In this document: positions 7,761-15,276 of the stretch, in pieces
Layout: the number at the start of each line of letters is the position of its first letter
Position numbering within the stretch: position 1 is the stretch's first letter
NCBI RefSeq assembly: GCF_000308635.1
Contig: NZ_BAGD01000134.1
Location: forward strand, 1 to 60,575
DNA: 60,575 nucleotides
Origin: Nocardia otitidiscaviarum NBRC 14405
GTDB taxonomy: Bacteria; Actinomycetota; Actinomycetes; Mycobacteriales; Mycobacteriaceae
Direction: 5' to 3'
Program-made: the position numbers and the translations under genes
The notes under the pieces: generated by a model
What the model saw: the letters and a program-made list of their open reading frames with translations, nothing else
The model's database searches: none
What the model was told of the DNA's origin: nothing

Positions 7761-8682
7761 TCAGCTGCACCTGGTGAAAGATCATGAGCGGCAGCACGAT
7801 CAGGCCGACCGGCGCGCCCGCGAAGAGCACCGTGGCCATGGGCAGACCCGTGGCCAGGCTCTTCTTCGAACCGCAGAACACCACCACGATCCGGTCGGCC
7901 CGATCGAACTTCGCGAGATCGCCCACGAAGGCCGTCGCCGCCAGCACGATGGCCAGCAGCACACAGCACACGGCGGTGAGTCCGACGATCCGCCACGGCG
8001 ACATGGACTGCCAGATGCCCTCCACCATGCCCGCGCTGAACGCGCTGTACACCACCAGCAGGATCGAGCCGCGGTCCACCAGTTTGGTGGATTCGGCGTG
8101 GCGCACCATCCAGCCGGAGATCTTGGGCCGCAGCAACTGTCCGGCGATGAACGGCACCAGCAGTTGCAGCACGATGTCCACGATCGCGCCGGGATCGACC
8201 TCGGCCTGGCCGGTGGTGTTCATGAGCAGGAGCACCAGCGCCGGGGTCAGGAAGACGCCCAGCAGATTCGACAGGGTGGCGCTGACGATGGCCCCCGCCA
8301 CATTGCCCCTGGCGATGGAGGTGAACGCTATGGAGGACTGCACGGTGGAGGGCACCAGGGTCAGGAAGAGCAGACCCGTGTACAGATCCTCGGTGAGCAC
8401 GGTCGGGACCAGCACGTGGGAGGCCAGGCCGAGCAGCGGGAACAGCACGAAGGTGCAGGCCAGCACGGTGAGGTGCAGACGCCAGTGGGTGAGACCGGCC
8501 AGCGCTTCCCGCGGGTGCAGGCGCGCGCCGTACAGCAGGAACAGCAATGCGATGGCAATTTTGGTCAGCCAGCCCACCACCTCCGCGCCGTCACCCCGGG
8601 CCGGAAAGACACTGGCCAGGACGACTACCGCGAGTATCGACAGGATGAACCCGTCGATGTAGAACTTGCTGAGAAATCGCAC
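7714..8682 (-). CDS. Bile acid:sodium symporter-like (BASS/SBF-like) membrane transporter
   Basis: This 322-residue polytopic membrane protein has about ten hydrophobic segments and matches the YfeH-type SBF-like family. Typical stretches are LLFLTLVPSTVQSSIAFTS, the acidic-Asn region LSNLLGVFLTPALV, and VVVFCGSKKSLATGLPMA near the C-terminus. Family members are secondary transporters of organic anions. The start is GTG at 8682. Its 3' end overlaps the end of the converging aminotransferase by 47 bases. A role in moving the neighbouring operon's precursor or product is possible but not shown. Confidence 0.85.
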   Translation of the reverse strand: MRFLSKFYIDGFILSILAVVVLASVFPARGDGAEVVGWLTKIAIALLFLLYGARLHPREALAGLTHWRLHLTVLACTFVLFPLLGLASHVLVPTVLTEDLYTGLLFLTLVPSTVQSSIAFTSIARGNVAGAIVSATLSNLLGVFLTPALVLLLMNTTGQAEVDPGAIVDIVLQLLVPFIAGQLLRPKISGWMVRHAESTKLVDRGSILLVVYSAFSAGMVEGIWQSMSPWRIVGLTAVCCVLLAIVLAATAFVGDLAKFDRADRIVVVFCGSKKSLATGLPMATVLFAGAPVGLIVLPLMIFHQVQLITCAALAQRWARTAD

Positions 8683-8745
8683 CGGTCGAGATTAGTCCTG
8701 AATGTCGGACCGCTCGGTCGCGGAGGTTTGAAATGATGCGTGAGT

Positions 8746-8767
8746 GCTAATGTCAATATGAGTTAGC
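8746..8767. promoter_or_regulatory. Inverted repeat upstream of the His-rich protein
   Basis: GCTAA (8746-8750) and TTAGC (8763-8767) form an inverted repeat with a 12-base spacer in an A/T-richer patch 35 bases before the His-rich gene. It has the geometry of a metal-regulator operator, but no regulator gene is adjacent and the consensus is not one I can name. Confidence 0.35.
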
Positions 8768-8801
8768 TGACAGGACCGGAATGCTTCGGAAAGGAACCTC
8801 G

Positions 8802-9098
8802 ATGACAATGGCTCACGCAGTTCACGAAGCGCACGACCACAAGCACGGCCCCGAATGCGGACACGTTGCCGTACCGCACGGCGATCACACCGACTACGCC
8901 CACGACGGCCACCTGCACCGCGCCCACGACGGGCACTACGACGAATGCGAGCCCGCCGGGCACGCCGCGCACGACGCCCACGAGCACGCCCACGGCGAGG
9001 GCTGCGGCCACGTGGCCGTGCCGCACGGGGACCATGTGGACTACATTCACGACGGCCACCGCCACGCCGCACACGATGGGCATTACGACGAGCACTGA
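8802..9098 (+). CDS. Small His-rich metal-binding protein with two tandem repeats
   Basis: This 98-residue soluble protein is dominated by His and Asp. It contains two near-identical repeats of about 30 residues, each beginning CGHVAVPHGDH and ending HDGHYDE, joined by a linker rich in HAHDAHEHAH. Such proteins chelate zinc, nickel, cobalt or copper and act as stores or chaperones; databases often mislabel them as zinc transporter permeases. The ATG at 8802 is preferred over 8781 because GGAAAGGA lies about seven bases upstream. It overlaps the start of the cupin gene by 23 bases. The inverted repeat upstream suggests metal-dependent control. Confidence 0.82.
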   Translation: MTMAHAVHEAHDHKHGPECGHVAVPHGDHTDYAHDGHLHRAHDGHYDECEPAGHAAHDAHEHAHGEGCGHVAVPHGDHVDYIHDGHRHAAHDGHYDEH

Positions 9099-9462
9099 GT
9101 ACCGACCGAATCCCGCGCCCGCGACGGGGACGGCCAGCCGCGAGCTGGTTCGCTTCACCCTCGCCGGGCGCGAGTTCGTAGTGCGGCAGACCATTGTCGA
9201 ACCCGGTGGCCAGAGCGGCTGGCACTATCACGACGGCACGCTGTTCGTGCTGGTCACCGGGGGCGACCTCGACCACCCGTGGACCGATTGCGTACCGCTC
9301 ACCCATCGGCGCGGGCGTATCTTCCGAGAGCCCAGCGGACCGGAACACGCGCATCTGGCGCGCAATCTCGGGACGAAACCGCTGCGGCTGACCGTCCTCT
9401 ACGTCAATCCGGCCGGAAGTCCACTGTCGCGCGGTATCCCTCCCCCGCCCTGCGCGCGCTGA
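9076..9462 (+). CDS. Cupin domain-containing protein
   Basis: The frame beginning at the ATG at 9076 encodes 128 residues containing a small cupin barrel. Visible are the first motif (GWHYHDGTLFVLVTGG), where HYH supplies metal ligands, and the second (EPSGPEHAHLARN). The start lies inside the end of the His-rich gene in another frame, so the first 15 or so residues are uncertain; conserved sequence begins at about RELVRFTLAGREF. Cupins of this size bind a metal or small ligand. Coupling to the His-rich protein suggests a shared metal-related role, which is inference. Codon use in the last 15 codons (SRGIPPPPCAR) looks less constrained. Confidence 0.7.
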   Translation: MGITTSTEYRPNPAPATGTASRELVRFTLAGREFVVRQTIVEPGGQSGWHYHDGTLFVLVTGGDLDHPWTDCVPLTHRRGRIFREPSGPEHAHLARNLGTKPLRLTVLYVNPAGSPLSRGIPPPPCAR

Positions 9463-9487
9463 ACGACGACTCCGGCATGCTGGCACC

Positions 9488-9916
9488 ATGATCGAGATCG
9501 TCACCGTCGCCAGCGAGCGGGACCGGGCCGACGCCTACGCCATTCGCATGGCGGTATTCGTCGAGGAGCAGGGCGTGCCCGCGGAGATCGAACTCGACGA
9601 ACTCGACGCGACCGCCGACCACTTCCTGGCCCGCCTCGACGGGGAGCCCATCGGGGCCGGTCGGCTGACGCGCCGCGACGACATCGGCGTGCTCGGACGG
9701 CTGGCGGTGGCGAAACGGGCGCGTGGCACCGGTTTGGGTGCGGCGCTGGTGCACGCCATCGAGGAGCGGGCGCGCGAGCGGGGACTGGTCGCGGTGGAAC
9801 TGCACGCGCAGACCCAGGCGCAGGGCTTCTACGAACGGCTCGGCTATTCGGCCTTCGGCGAGCCGGACTGGGAGGACGCGGGGATCGAGCACATCTGGAT
9901 GCGTAAACCGCTGTGA
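9488..9916 (+). CDS. GNAT family N-acetyltransferase
   Basis: This 142-residue protein spans a complete GNAT domain. It has an N-terminal substrate-side region with FVEEQGVPAEIELD, the acetyl-CoA pyrophosphate loop LGRLAVAKRARGTGLGAALV, and a C-terminal strand with AQGFYERLGYSAFGE. The FVEEQGVP segment resembles the ElaA/YjcF-type subgroup, whose substrates are mostly unknown. It stands alone, 26 bases after the cupin gene and converging on the SdpI-like gene. Confidence 0.85.
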   Translation: MIEIVTVASERDRADAYAIRMAVFVEEQGVPAEIELDELDATADHFLARLDGEPIGAGRLTRRDDIGVLGRLAVAKRARGTGLGAALVHAIEERARERGLVAVELHAQTQAQGFYERLGYSAFGEPDWEDAGIEHIWMRKPL

Positions 9917-10027
9917 GCCGCGCAGGCTCGAGGAAGGTCACGGCCGGATGCGTCGCGACGAGGGGAACCAGGTTCGGTGTGAACGGTGCGCCGAAGCCTC
10001 GCTCGTATCAGCACGCGGCGGATGGAA

Positions 10028-10462
10028 TCAGTGCGCGGCGGGTTCGCAGGCGTCGCGCAGCGAGCAGGACCCGCAGGCGCTGCCGCAGCCGCCGACCTGC
10101 TCGGCCGGTGCCAGCCCCTCGATGGCCTGGGCGGCGGCATTGGCTCCCGCGCCCAGCGTGAGGAAGGCGATCACCGCCGCGCCGCCCGGCACCAGAATCG
10201 CGGCGAGACCACCGGCGACCAGCGCCACCACCCCGCCCGCGGCGAGCAGGACCCCGGCCCCGATGGATGTGGGCCCGGCCACCCGATTGGCCAGCCGAAA
10301 GGCTTCCTCCGAGGCCAGCGCCTCATCGGTGTGCACCCCGAAGTAACGGTTCCCGGGCAGTGTGCCGGTCAGACCGAGCACCCCGGTGACGACGGCGACC
10401 GCCGCCAACACGAACAGGATCATTGCCACCACGAACACTCCAGCAGCGTAGCCCAGGGCCAT
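10028..10462 (-). CDS. SdpI family membrane protein with a C-terminal cysteine cluster
   Basis: This 144-residue protein has an N-terminal transmembrane helix, the SdpI-family motif LPGNRYFGVHTDEALASEEAFRLANRV (split across residues 35-61), and two further hydrophobic segments to residue 115. SdpI in Bacillus is an immunity and signalling membrane protein; actinobacterial relatives are uncharacterised. The unusual part is the tail, where Cys126, Cys130, Cys133 and Cys139 form a C-x3-C-x2-C-x5-C pattern that could hold zinc or an Fe-S cluster. It is divergent from leuS with 156 bases between them. Confidence 0.8.
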   Translation of the reverse strand: MALGYAAGVFVVAMILFVLAAVAVVTGVLGLTGTLPGNRYFGVHTDEALASEEAFRLANRVAGPTSIGAGVLLAAGGVVALVAGGLAAILVPGGAAVIAFLTLGAGANAAAQAIEGLAPAEQVGGCGSACGSCSLRDACEPAAH

Positions 10463-10618
10463 CGGGACACCGCCGGGCCGGTCGGCGCGTCGACACGGTA
10501 TGTGACCTGGGGCTCAGTGCGCTACCGACCGGTCCTACCCTTTTTGGGCGGCGGCACCACGACGCTTTACCCTGGTGAGCGACCTTATCGGGGATCGGCT
10601 AGAGCAGAAGGCAGGACC

Positions 10619-13516
10619 GTGCAGGACACTCGTGCGACCGACAGCACCGGCACCATCGAAGCCGGGAACGGAGACGTGCCCGCACACCGCTACAACGCCG
10701 ACCTCGCGGGACGGATCGAACGCAAGTGGCAGGACAACTGGCGGCAGCGCGGAACCTTCCACGCGCCCAATCCGGTCGGCCCGCTGGCGGGTGACACCCC
10801 GGCCGACAAGCTGTTCATCCAGGACATGTTCCCCTACCCCTCGGGCGCGGGCCTGCATGTCGGCCACCCGCTGGGCTACATCGCCACCGACGTCTTCGCC
10901 CGCTACCACCGCATGCACGGCCGGAATGTGCTGCACGCCCTGGGCTATGACGCCTTCGGCCTGCCCGCCGAGCAGTACGCGGTGCAGACCGGCGCGCATC
11001 CGCGGGTGACCACCGAGTCGAATATCACCACCATGCAGCGGCAGCTGGATCGCCTGGGCCTGGGCCACGATCGCCGCCGCTCCTTCGCCACCACCGATCC
11101 CGAGTACTACAGGTGGACGCAGTGGATCTTCCTGCGCATCTACAACGCCTGGTACGACGAGAAGCTGGGTAAGGCCCGTCCGATCGACCAGCTGATCGCG
11201 GAGTTCGAGGGCGGCACGCGGTCCGCCGACGGCCGCGATTGGGCCGAGCTGACCGTCGCCGAGCGCAATGCCGTGATCGACTCGTATCGCCTGGTCTACC
11301 AGACCGATTCGGTGGTCAACTGGTGCCCGGGGCTGGGCACGGTGCTGTCCAACGAGGAGGTCACCGCCGACGGCCGCTCCGAGCGCGGGAACTTCCCGGT
11401 GTTCCGTAAGCGCCTGTGGCAGTGGATGATGCGCATCACCGCGTACTCCGACCGCCTGGTAGACGATCTGGACGAGCTGGACTGGCCGGAGAACGTGAAG
11501 GCCATGCAGCGCAACTGGATCGGGCGTTCCCGGGGCGCGCAGGTCACGTTCGAGGCGAACACCGCCGCGGGCGAGGGCGACGCCATCGAGGTGTTCACCA
11601 CCCGGCCCGACACCCTGTTCGGCGCGACCTATGTGGTGCTGGCGCCCGAACACGAACTGGTGGACCGGCTGACCGCCGCCGACTACCCGGCGGGCACCGA
11701 TCCGCGCTGGACCTTCGATTCCGCGAATCCCGCCGAAGCCGTTGCGGCCTACCGCAAGTCGATCGCCGCCAAATCGGATCTGGAGCGGCAGGAGAACAAG
11801 GAGAAGACCGGCGTCTTCCTGGGCTCGTACGCCACCAATCCGGTGAACGGCGCGCGCGTGCCCGTCTTCATCGCCGATTACGTGCTGAGCGGCTACGGCA
11901 CCGGCGCGATCATGGCGGTGCCCGGCCACGATCAGCGCGACTGGGAATTCGCCACCGCCTTCGGCCTGCCCATCGTGGAGGTCATCTCCGGCGGCGACAT
12001 CTCGCAGGGCGCGTACTCCGGTGACGGCCCGCTGGTGAACTCCGGTGAGCTGGACGGCATGACCGTGGAGGCCGCCAAGGCCGCCGTCATCGAGCGGCTG
12101 GAGGCCGACGGCCACGGGCACGGCAAGATCCAGTACAAGCTGCGGGACTGGCTGTTCGCGCGGCAGCGCTACTGGGGTGAGCCCTTCCCCATCGTCTACG
12201 ACGAGGACGGCCAGCCGCACGCGCTGCCGGAATCCATGCTGCCGGTGACGCTGCCGGAGATCGAGGACTTCGCACCGGTCACCTTCGACCCCGACGACGC
12301 CGACTCCGAGCCGTCGCCGCCGCTGGCCAAGGCCACGGACTGGGTGAATGTCACCCTGGATCTGGGCGACGGCCCGAAGCGGTACCGCCGCGACACCAAT
12401 GTCATGCCCAACTGGGCGGGCAGCTCCTGGTACCAGCTGCGCTACGCCGACCCCACCAATGCCGAGGCGTTCTGCGCGCCGGAGAACGAGAAGTACTGGC
12501 TGGGACCGCGTACCGCCGAACACGGCCCGAAGGATCCGGGCGGCGTGGATCTGTACGTGGGCGGTGTGGAGCACGCGGTGCTGCACCTGCTGTACGCGCG
12601 GTTCTGGCAGAAGGTGCTGTTCGATCTGGGTGACGTGTCCGGCTCCGAGCCGTACCGCCGCCTGTTCAACCAGGGCTACATCCAGGCGTACGCCTACACC
12701 GACGAACGCGGTGCCTACATCCCGGCCGCCGAAGTGGTGGAGCGGGACGGCAGGTTCTTCTGGACGCCGCCTGCGGCCGACGGCGAGTCCGGCACCGAGA
12801 TCGAGGTCTTCCAGGAGTACGGCAAGATCGGCAAGTCGCTGAAGAACGCCATCTCCCCCGACGAGATGTGCGATCTGTACGGCGCGGACACCTTCCGCTT
12901 CTACGAGATGTCCATGGGTCCGCTGGACACCTCGCGGCCCTGGGCCACCAAGGACGTCGTCGGTGCGCACCGCTTCCTGCAGCGGGTGTGGCGACTGGTG
13001 GTGGACGAGGAGACCGGCGCGGCCAAGGTCACCGACGCCGCACCGTCCGGCGAGACGCTGCGACTGCTGCACAAGACCATCGCCGGGGTGGACGACGACT
13101 ACGCCAATCTGCGCGACAACACCGCGGGCGCGAAGCTGATCGAGCTGACCAACCATCTGACCAAGCACTACCCCGACGGCGCACCGCGCTCGGTGGCGGA
13201 ACCGCTGGTGCTGATGCTGGCCCCGATGGCCCCGCACGTCGCCGAGGAACTGTGGGAGCGCCTGGGCCACACCACCGCCCTGGCCCACGGCCCCTTCCCG
13301 GTCGCGGATCCCGCACTGCTGGTGGCGGATTCGGTCGAGTACCCGATCCAGGTCAACGGCAAGGTCCGCTCGCGTGTCTCGGTCCCCGCCGACGCCGACA
13401 ATGCCGCGGTGCAGGCGGCGGCGCTGGCGGACGAGAAGATCGCGGAACTGCTGGGCGGCAAGGAACCCCGCAAGGTGATCGTGGTGCCGGGGCGTTTGGT
13501 GAACGTGGTCGCCTGA
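10619..13516 (+). CDS. leuS: Leucyl-tRNA synthetase
   Basis: This 965-residue class I aminoacyl-tRNA synthetase charges tRNA-Leu, and its length matches mycobacterial LeuRS (about 969). The HIGH motif appears as HVGH in PYPSGAGLHVGHPLGY, and the KMSKS loop as KIGKSLKN. The CP1 editing domain with the TTRPDTLFGATY segment lies around residues 320-330, and the C-terminal domain has VNGKVRSRVSVPADAD. The start is GTG at 10619 after AGAAGGCAGGA. The open frame extends far upstream, but that part is antisense to the SdpI-like gene. The 156 bases before it hold the promoters of both divergent genes. Confidence 0.98.
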   Translation: MQDTRATDSTGTIEAGNGDVPAHRYNADLAGRIERKWQDNWRQRGTFHAPNPVGPLAGDTPADKLFIQDMFPYPSGAGLHVGHPLGYIATDVFARYHRMHGRNVLHALGYDAFGLPAEQYAVQTGAHPRVTTESNITTMQRQLDRLGLGHDRRRSFATTDPEYYRWTQWIFLRIYNAWYDEKLGKARPIDQLIAEFEGGTRSADGRDWAELTVAERNAVIDSYRLVYQTDSVVNWCPGLGTVLSNEEVTADGRSERGNFPVFRKRLWQWMMRITAYSDRLVDDLDELDWPENVKAMQRNWIGRSRGAQVTFEANTAAGEGDAIEVFTTRPDTLFGATYVVLAPEHELVDRLTAADYPAGTDPRWTFDSANPAEAVAAYRKSIAAKSDLERQENKEKTGVFLGSYATNPVNGARVPVFIADYVLSGYGTGAIMAVPGHDQRDWEFATAFGLPIVEVISGGDISQGAYSGDGPLVNSGELDGMTVEAAKAAVIERLEADGHGHGKIQYKLRDWLFARQRYWGEPFPIVYDEDGQPHALPESMLPVTLPEIEDFAPVTFDPDDADSEPSPPLAKATDWVNVTLDLGDGPKRYRRDTNVMPNWAGSSWYQLRYADPTNAEAFCAPENEKYWLGPRTAEHGPKDPGGVDLYVGGVEHAVLHLLYARFWQKVLFDLGDVSGSEPYRRLFNQGYIQAYAYTDERGAYIPAAEVVERDGRFFWTPPAADGESGTEIEVFQEYGKIGKSLKNAISPDEMCDLYGADTFRFYEMSMGPLDTSRPWATKDVVGAHRFLQRVWRLVVDEETGAAKVTDAAPSGETLRLLHKTIAGVDDDYANLRDNTAGAKLIELTNHLTKHYPDGAPRSVAEPLVLMLAPMAPHVAEELWERLGHTTALAHGPFPVADPALLVADSVEYPIQVNGKVRSRVSVPADADNAAVQAAALADEKIAELLGGKEPRKVIVVPGRLVNVVA

Positions 13517-13528
13517 CAGCTGGGACGG

Positions 13529-13548
13529 CCGGGCTCAGCCACGCCCGG
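13529..13548. terminator. Weak hairpin between converging leuS and AraC-type gene
   Basis: CCGGGC (13529-13534) and GCCCGG (13543-13548) can pair around an 8-base loop in the short gap between the two stop codons. The position fits a terminator but the stem is only six pairs. Confidence 0.35.
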
Positions 13549-13559
13549 TGGCGCTGCCG

Positions 13560-14474
13560 TCAGAGTCGCTGCGCCGCGCGGTATTCCGCCGGTGATCGCC
13601 CGTGCTGGCGCTTGAAGGCGCGGGAGAAGGCGAACTCCGAGGCGTAGCCGACGCCGTGCGCCACGGCCGCGACGGAGTCCGCGCTGTCGCGGAGCCGCCG
13701 GGCGGCCAGCTCCATGCGCCAGCGCGCCAGGTAGGCCAGCGGCGGTTCGCCGACCAAGGCGCTGAACCGCCGGGCGAGGGTGGCGCGGGAGACGCCGACC
13801 TCGGCCGCGAGTTCTTCCACGGTCCAAGGGCGAGCGGGGCTTTCGTGCAGCAGCGCCATGGCCTTGGCGATCTCCGGATCGCGCAGTGCCATGAGCCAGG
13901 AGGCCCCGTCCTCGGCGCGGTGCTCGGTCCACACCCGCAGCGCCTGCACGAACAGCACATCGACGAGCCGGTCGGTGACGGTCTGGGTGCCGGGCCGGTC
14001 CTCACCGATTTCGGCGGTGAGCATGCGCAGCGTGTCGGCGAGTTCACGGCCGGCCGCCGATTGGTCGGCGGGCAGGTGCACCAGCGGCGGCAGCAGGCGC
14101 ATCAGCGGATGCGCCGGGTAGGCGTCGTAACGGTAAGAGCCGCAGACGATCCGGGTCTCGCAGCCGTCACCGGGCAGCCGGATGACGCGCTGGCCGGGCG
14201 ACGGCGCGATCCGCTCGAACGGCAGCAGCGGTACCTCCGGTGAACTGCACAGGGCATGTCCCGAACCCATGGGCAGCAGCGTGAAATCACCCGCCGCCAA
14301 CTGCACCGGACGTTCGCCGGGCAGCCGTATCCAGCAGCTGCCGCGCACCACAGCGTGGAAGGCGGCCTTGGGCATATCGTCGAGCTGAATGCCCCAGGGC
14401 GCGGCCGCCCGCAGCTGCGCGGTCACCGCCCCACCGACCTTGGTTGCCGCGAGTACATCGGTGAGCACATCCAT
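13560..14474 (-). CDS. AraC family transcriptional regulator with N-terminal cupin
   Basis: This 304-residue regulator has an N-terminal cupin-type ligand domain (PWGIQLDDMPKAAFHAVVRG through about residue 170) and a C-terminal AraC DNA-binding domain with two helix-turn-helices. The first is VEELAAEVGVSRATLARRF; the second contains SVAAVAHGVGYASEFAFSRAF. I chose the ATG at 14474 because AGGATGAG lies four bases upstream. It is divergent from a peroxiredoxin-like gene, with a perfect 16-bp palindrome between them. Regulators of this class commonly control the divergent gene, so the pair is probably a redox or xenobiotic response module. Confidence 0.88.
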   Translation of the reverse strand: MDVLTDVLAATKVGGAVTAQLRAAAPWGIQLDDMPKAAFHAVVRGSCWIRLPGERPVQLAAGDFTLLPMGSGHALCSSPEVPLLPFERIAPSPGQRVIRLPGDGCETRIVCGSYRYDAYPAHPLMRLLPPLVHLPADQSAAGRELADTLRMLTAEIGEDRPGTQTVTDRLVDVLFVQALRVWTEHRAEDGASWLMALRDPEIAKAMALLHESPARPWTVEELAAEVGVSRATLARRFSALVGEPPLAYLARWRMELAARRLRDSADSVAAVAHGVGYASEFAFSRAFKRQHGRSPAEYRAAQRL

Positions 14475-14523
14475 GCGGCTCATCCTATGAGACGATCTGC
14501 TATGTATCAGCGCGTCTGGGTCA

Positions 14524-14552
14524 TGGTCCGTGCGGACCACGCCGCATAGCGT
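14524..14552 (+). promoter_or_regulatory. Palindromic operator over a leaderless promoter
   Basis: TGGTCCGTGCGGACCA (14524-14539) is a 16-base inverted repeat of two 7-base arms around TG. TAGCGT (14547-14552) fits the actinobacterial -10 consensus TANNNT and ends seven bases before the ATG at 14560, which lacks a ribosome site, so the mRNA is probably leaderless. The palindrome then covers the -35 region. Confidence 0.55.
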
Positions 14553-14559
14553 CTACGCC

Positions 14560-15201
14560 ATGGGAAATACATACGCGGAACAGGTAATTCGCATGTACGA
14601 GCAGATGCGTGGCACGGTACCGGAGGAGCTGGTCGCCCGGCTGCATCGCAATGCCGAAAAGCTCAGCCCGCTGGGCGACAAGGCTCTACAGGTGGGGGAC
14701 CGAGCTCCCGATTTCACCCTCCCGGGCGCGACCGGCGCGGAGTTCACCCTCTCCGACGCCCTGCGCTCCGGACCGGTGGTGCTGACCTTCTACCGGGGCA
14801 ACTGGTGCCCCTACTGCAATCTCGAACTGCGCGTTTTGCAGTCCAGGATCGACGACTTCCGAGCCCTCGGTGCCCGCCTGGTCGCCATTTCCCCACAGTC
14901 CCCTGATGATTCGCTCTCCATGACCGAGAAGCACGAGCTCGACTTCGATGTGCTCTCCGACGGCGGCAATCGGATCGCGGCCGACTACGGGCTGCTCTTC
15001 ACCGTGGACGAGGCGATCCGCGCCGACTATCTGACCGTCGGCGCGGACCTCTCCGCCGGAGACTGGGAGCTGCCCGTCCCTGCCACCTATGTCATCAGCT
15101 CGGACGGCCGCATCGTGTACGCCTTCACCGACGGTGACTACCGCCAGCGCGCCGAGCCCGAGGACATCCTCACGGCCCTGCGTCAGCACTTCTCCCAGTA
15201 G
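14560..15201 (+). CDS. Peroxiredoxin-like (AhpC/TSA) family protein
   Basis: This 213-residue protein has a thioredoxin fold of the AhpC/TSA type. VGDRAPDFTLPGATG opens the domain, and FYRGNWCPYCNLELRVLQ carries a CPYC pair (C83, C86). The peroxidatic Cys environment is therefore a CxxC rather than the classical TxxC of 2-Cys peroxiredoxins. Its N-terminus of about 50 residues is helical. The ATG at 14560 lacks an SD sequence and sits seven bases after a TANNNT hexamer. It probably reduces organic peroxides or acts as a disulfide reductase in the cytoplasm, under the divergent AraC-type regulator. Confidence 0.85.
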   Translation: MGNTYAEQVIRMYEQMRGTVPEELVARLHRNAEKLSPLGDKALQVGDRAPDFTLPGATGAEFTLSDALRSGPVVLTFYRGNWCPYCNLELRVLQSRIDDFRALGARLVAISPQSPDDSLSMTEKHELDFDVLSDGGNRIAADYGLLFTVDEAIRADYLTVGADLSAGDWELPVPATYVISSDGRIVYAFTDGDYRQRAEPEDILTALRQHFSQ

Positions 15202-15249
15202 CCCGGGCGCTGGCGGCCGATGACCGCGGTCGCCCGTGTTCATCGAGCG

Positions 15250-15276
15250 GCGGCCCCCGTTCATACCGGGGGCCGC
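15250..15276. terminator. Hairpin terminator overlapping the end of the deacetylase gene
   Basis: GCGGCCCCCG (15250-15259) pairs perfectly with CGGGGGCCGC (15267-15276) around a 7-base loop. It lies between two converging genes, and the right arm includes the last codons of the deacetylase, so it may terminate transcription from both sides. Confidence 0.6.

Noticed and set aside
8741..8770. Zur box upstream of the His-rich gene
   Set aside because: The inverted repeat does not match the mycobacterial Zur consensus I know; kept only as an unassigned dyad.
9986..10618. Upstream extension of leuS to 1176 residues
   Set aside because: It reads antisense through the SdpI-like gene and exceeds the LeuRS length; GTG 10619 has a ribosome site.
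10535..13288. 917-codon open frame antisense to leuS
   Set aside because: It is a high-GC shadow frame of a certain gene and has repetitive, low-information composition.
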